DNA of 64,000 nucleotides from CAVOKN01 sp963696505. GTDB taxonomy: Bacteria > Pseudomonadota > Gammaproteobacteria > Burkholderiales > Rhodocyclaceae. Made by a program: the position numbers and the translations under genes. The stretch lies in the NCBI GenBank assembly GCA_963696505.1, contig CAVOKN010000029.1, positions 30,138 through 94,137 on the forward strand, written 5' to 3'. Of the stretch, positions 61,573 through 64,000 are shown one piece after another. Below the pieces are notes generated by a model that searched no databases, was not told the DNA's origin, and worked only from the letters and a program-made list of their open reading frames with translations. Within the stretch, counting starts at the first letter, position 1; each line of letters begins with the position of its first letter.

Positions 61573-62417
61573 CCCAAACACACGACGCAACCACGACCGG
61601 TGACGCGGACGCATTCTCGCGCTGCGCCGAGTTCCTTAGAGCGGCGGACGGGCTGCTGATTGCCGCGGGTGCTGGAATGGGTGTTGACGCCGGGCTCCCG
61701 GACTTCCGCGGTGCCCAGGGATTCTGGCGCGCCTATCCGGCGCTCGGCCGGGCAAAGATCCGCTTCGAGGAGATCGCCAACCCGTCGAGTTTCCAGGCCC
61801 GGCCGCGCCTCGCTTGGGGTTTCTATGGCCACCGGCTCGAACTGTATCGCCGCACCGAGCCCCATGACGGCTACCGCATCCTGCTGCGCTGGGCGCAGCA
61901 CTTGCCGAACGGTGCCTTCGTCTTCACCAGCAACGTGGACGGTTTGTTCCAGAAGGCCGGCTTTGCGGAATTGCAAATCGAGGAGTGCCACGGCAGCATT
62001 CACCACCTTCAGTGCACCCAACCCTGTTCCGAAGCGATCTGGCCGGCCGATCCCTTCGATCCAAAGGTTGACGCGCAGCAGTGCCGGTTGATGTCGGACC
62101 TGCCCCTGTGCCCCCACTGCCAGGGACTGGCGCGGCCGAACATCCTGATGTTCAACGACTGGGCCTGGCTCGATCAACGCAGCGCTCAGCAGGCCCAACT
62201 CCGCAAAGCCTGGCTTGCTGGGGTGCAGCGGCCGCTGGTCATCGAACTCGGCGCCGGCATCCGCATTGCGACGGTCAGGCGCGTCGGCGAACTCCTGGGT
62301 GCGCCCATCATCCGCATCAACCCCACCGAAGCGAAACTGGCCAGGCATCGCGGCGTTTCGCTGCAGATGGGGGCACTCGCAGCCCTGCGCGGAATCGATG
62401 CCATGTTGAACGGCTGA
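61569..62417 (+). CDS. SIR2-family NAD-dependent protein deacylase
   Basis: 282 residues. NAD site LLIAAGAGMGVDAGLPDFRG, ribose/nicotinamide loop FVFTSNVDGLFQKAGF, catalytic His in ECHGSIHHLQC, and zinc Cys pairs (LQCTQPC and LCPHCQGLARP). Late GAGI (VIELGAGIRIATVRR) and INPTEAK replace the common GTS and IN motifs. The GMGVDxGLPDFRG variant marks a bacterial sirtuin subgroup; whether it deacylates proteins or consumes NAD in defence is open. It is the last gene of the site-6 operon and near two NADAR genes. Confidence 0.92.
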   Translation: MTQTHDATTTGDADAFSRCAEFLRAADGLLIAAGAGMGVDAGLPDFRGAQGFWRAYPALGRAKIRFEEIANPSSFQARPRLAWGFYGHRLELYRRTEPHDGYRILLRWAQHLPNGAFVFTSNVDGLFQKAGFAELQIEECHGSIHHLQCTQPCSEAIWPADPFDPKVDAQQCRLMSDLPLCPHCQGLARPNILMFNDWAWLDQRSAQQAQLRKAWLAGVQRPLVIELGAGIRIATVRRVGELLGAPIIRINPTEAKLARHRGVSLQMGALAALRGIDAMLNG

Positions 62418-62425
62418 TCGCCGCT

Positions 62426-62442
62426 GCGTCACGAGGTGTCGC
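62426..62442. promoter_or_regulatory. 17-bp palindrome, site 7 (after Sir2, before TacA remnant)
   Basis: GCGTCA-CGAGG-TGTCGC, one arm mismatch, ending 43 bases before the TacA-like remnant at 62486 and 9 bases after the Sir2 stop. Confidence 0.65.
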
Positions 62443-62485
62443 TGCCACCCCGGACAGTGCAGCCGTTACGCAACGGAGAATTTCG

Positions 62486-62719
62486 ATGGACGAGAAATAG
62501 CTGATCATCCGGGCGGCTTCATCGGTGGGCATGACCGTCCGCGCTTCCCTATTGGGAACCGCCCAGGAGCGGGCCAGGGAAATCCTCGCGCAGAAGGATT
62601 TGGTGACGCTCACGACGCTCGACTGGACTGACTTTGCCAAGACGCGGGACGACACCGAAAAGCCGCGGCCGAAACTTGTCGCCGCGATCGGACGTCACCG
62701 CGAATGGCAGAAGCGGTGA
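62486..62719 (+). pseudogene. TacA-like (DUF1778) antitoxin remnant with in-frame stop
   Basis: GGAG precedes ATG 62486: MDEK, then TAG, then LIIRAASSVGMTVRASLLGT, ERAREILAQKDLVTLTTLDW and FAKTRDDTEKPRPKLVAAIG. This matches the second half of DUF1778 antitoxins (LIxRAAxxxGxSVSDFLLxAA, LSxxDWxxFxxALDxPPxPxxxL). The ribbon of the DNA-binding RHH is missing, and an amber codon interrupts codon 5. A nonfunctional relic next to a broken toxin. Confidence 0.78.
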
Positions 62720-62724
62720 GCCGC

Positions 62725-63072
62725 ATGGCGACGGTCAGCATCAATCCGCTGGCGAAGGGCCAGATCGTCGCGCCGTCTCCAGCGGCATCGCGGCGCTGGA
62801 TGTTTACCTGAAGCGCTTCGCGCGCCAGCACGCCGGCTCGCACATTACCCGTATCTACGTGGCAGCGGGCGGTTCGGCATCTGTCGGGTTCTACAGTTTG
62901 GCAATGACGGAAATGCGCAGGGAAAACGTCCCGGAGTAAAACCGCAACCGTTTCCCGAACATCCCCCTTCGGGTGGTTCGCCTGGCGCGGCTGGCCGTGG
63001 ACCTGAAGCATCAGGGCCACGGCCACGGCGAGCTGCTGCTGGCCGACGTGTTTCAGCGTTGCCTGCGCCTAA
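62725..63072 (+). pseudogene. TacT-like GNAT acetyltransferase toxin remnant
   Basis: ATG 62725 gives ATVSINPLAKGQI, then a shift into SSGIAALDVYLKRFARQHAG, ITRIYVAAGGSASVGFYSLA and MRRENVPE, then a TAA, then NRNRFPNIPLRVVRLARLAV, HQGHGHGELLLADVFQRCLR. These are the N-terminal, central and acetyl-CoA-binding (QGxGxGELLL) parts of TacT-type toxins that acetylate aminoacyl-tRNA. A frameshift, a nonsense codon and a missing C-terminus show it is dead. The end is cut near the 63148 repeat. Confidence 0.78.
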
Positions 63073-63147
63073 CCGTCAGCAGCGGGTCGGGACCGAACGG
63101 CATTCTGGGGGCAGGCCGTCCTTCGCGTTGCCAGCACAGTTCAATGT

Positions 63148-63592
63148 CCGGTGTTGACTACACTGCGGTCGAAGTGCGGGCGAGGCCCGATGACTCCTTT
63201 GGCCGACGAGCCGGCATTGGGTAGTCGGTTCGTATGACTGCTCGACTCAGTAAGCCGCCGTTCAGTGCCGGGCGAATCCATGCCAGCCAATGACAGCTCC
63301 CGCTGCTGACCGGTCATCGGCCGGAGTTCCTCGAAGGACCGCAATGGGTCGCTATGCGACGGGCTTCTCTTCAGGTTCATCGCCGGAAAGCGGTCGGTGA
63401 AATTTCGCTTCCGGAAAGGAGCCACTCGTCACCGGAATCTTCCGACCCACTGCCGCCTGTCACGCCATCAGCGGTTCAAAGGCAGGTAGGAAAGTGAAGC
63501 GGTCATTCGGGACGAGTGGTCACTGACAAGTCGTCGGCCATAGGAGTCATCGGGCCTCGCGCGCGCTCCGACCGCAGTGTAGTTGACACCGG
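63148..63592. repeat. Pair of 61-bp inverted repeats enclosing 323 bp
   Basis: Left arm 63148-63208 begins CCGGTGTTGACTACACTGCG; right arm 63532-63592 is its reverse complement at 55 of 61 positions. The inside has no gene, and contains GGCCGGAGTTCCTCGAAGGA-type sequence. The layout is like a miniature element or a decayed one, but no target duplication is visible at the ends. Confidence 0.7.
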
Positions 63593-63875
63593 TCACTGGC
63601 TCGTCTGGGCAACCTGAACGGCGGCTTCAGTGATGTCATGCATTCGGAATCGACCCTTCTCGGTCATACGCCCGACGAAGCCAACCGTCCGGTTCGCAGC
63701 GGTTGCGGTCATTGGGAGCGGAGGTCTGTACTTCCGTACCCGGCCAGGAGCGGATCTTCAGTGCAAGATGTGTTTCGCGCTTTGACCGGCAATTTTGTGA
63801 TGGTAACCTGCCGTTGCTGAGCAGAAGAAACAGAGCAGGGACGAACAACCAGCCCCGCACCGGCAGGAGGTAATA
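63593..63875. other. Intergenic region before the final gene
   Basis: 283 bases without a supported gene. TTGACC (63782-63787) and TAACCT with 16 bases between are a weak promoter candidate for the gene at 63876. An AGGAGG ribosome site is at 63865-63870. Confidence 0.4.
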
Positions 63876-64000
63876 GTGAGTGAAGCAGGCAAAGTGCCTT
63901 TCGTAACAACCGACCATGATGTGCCGTTCACCGGCATAACCCGCCAGACGTTTTCTCGGCGCGACTTTCTGGCCGGCTCGACGATTGCAGGCATTACGCT
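63876..64000 (+). CDS. Tat-exported protein, N-terminal fragment
   Basis: GTG 63876 with a perfect AGGAGG 5 bases upstream. The frame runs off the window after about 41 codons: MSEAGKVPFVTTDHDVPFTG then the twin-arginine motif SRRDFLAGS followed by a hydrophobic TIAGIT. This predicts export of a folded, probably cofactor-bearing protein to the periplasm. The long pre-motif segment resembles large metallo- or molybdo-enzyme subunits, but the family cannot be fixed. Confidence 0.75.
   Translation, partial: MSEAGKVPFVTTDHDVPFTGITRQTFSRRDFLAGSTIAGIT

Noticed and set aside
45986..62442. The 17-bp palindrome as a LexA box
   Set aside because: It lacks the CTG-N10-CAG layout of proteobacterial LexA sites.
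62498..62500. In-frame TAG as a recoded amber (pyrrolysine) codon
   Set aside because: The neighbouring toxin is also broken by a TAA and a shift, and the antitoxin lacks its N-terminal DNA-binding strand. Decay is the simpler reading.

Overview
The window is a GC-rich chromosomal segment of a betaproteobacterium. Rhodocyclales (Thauera/Azoarcus/Zoogloea relatives) is my best guess, from the rubredoxin-pilGHIJ-chpA, pilT/pilU-yggS-proC-yggT and yqgE-ruvX-pyrR-pyrB-pyrC' gene orders and from the style of the intergenic repeats. No rRNA, tRNA, CRISPR array, integrase or complete insertion sequence was seen.

Positions 1-44650 are ordinary, densely packed core genome. From the left: a truncated branched-chain amino-acid binding protein, a small cytochrome c, a YyaL-type thioredoxin-fold protein, an EAL-like/HDOD protein, a broken Uma2 gene, ilvD, lgt, pilU and pilT, then yggS-proC-yggT-yggU. 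Next come pyrimidine genes (pyrB with a catalytically dead pyrC', and pyrR) with ruvX and yqgE, a DNA photolyase, the Pil-Chp twitching chemotaxis operon (pilG, H, I, J, chpA) with a rubredoxin upstream, and thiD-thiE-hemL. A long minus-strand propionyl/methylmalonyl-CoA operon follows: mcm, meaB, a sodium-pump type methylmalonyl-CoA decarboxylase in four subunits, and pccB, pccA. It is read divergently from a GntR/FadR-type regulator. The shared promoter region holds a perfect 16-bp palindrome lying in the -35/-10 spacer of the mcm promoter. An enoyl-CoA hydratase and a glutathione S-transferase close the core part.

Positions 44650-63600 are an accessory region rich in hypothetical, decayed and repeat sequence. 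It holds a PcfJ-like protein, two NADAR-family proteins (one frameshifted), a WYL regulator, two Cas4/RecB-like plus DUF2779 nucleases, a double AAA+ ATPase, a YubB/Api92-like protein, several small unknown genes, a Sir2 deacylase and a dead TacA/TacT toxin-antitoxin pair. The most notable observation is a 17-bp palindrome, GCGWCA-N5-YGWCGC, that I find seven times. Each copy lies in the upstream region of a gene or operon here: PcfJ, NADAR, first nuclease, second nuclease, AAA+ ATPase, the Sir2 operon and the TacA remnant. I did not notice it in the core part. This looks like the operator of a local regulon that ties NAD/ADP-ribose enzymes and nucleases together; the WYL protein is the obvious candidate regulator.

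At least five genes (uma2 twice, mmdB, the NADAR copy, the unknown gene at 51079 and the first DUF2779 nuclease) are interrupted by single-base shifts, mostly in short homopolymers. Sequencing error is a serious alternative to real decay for these. The window ends inside a gene that starts with a twin-arginine signal peptide.
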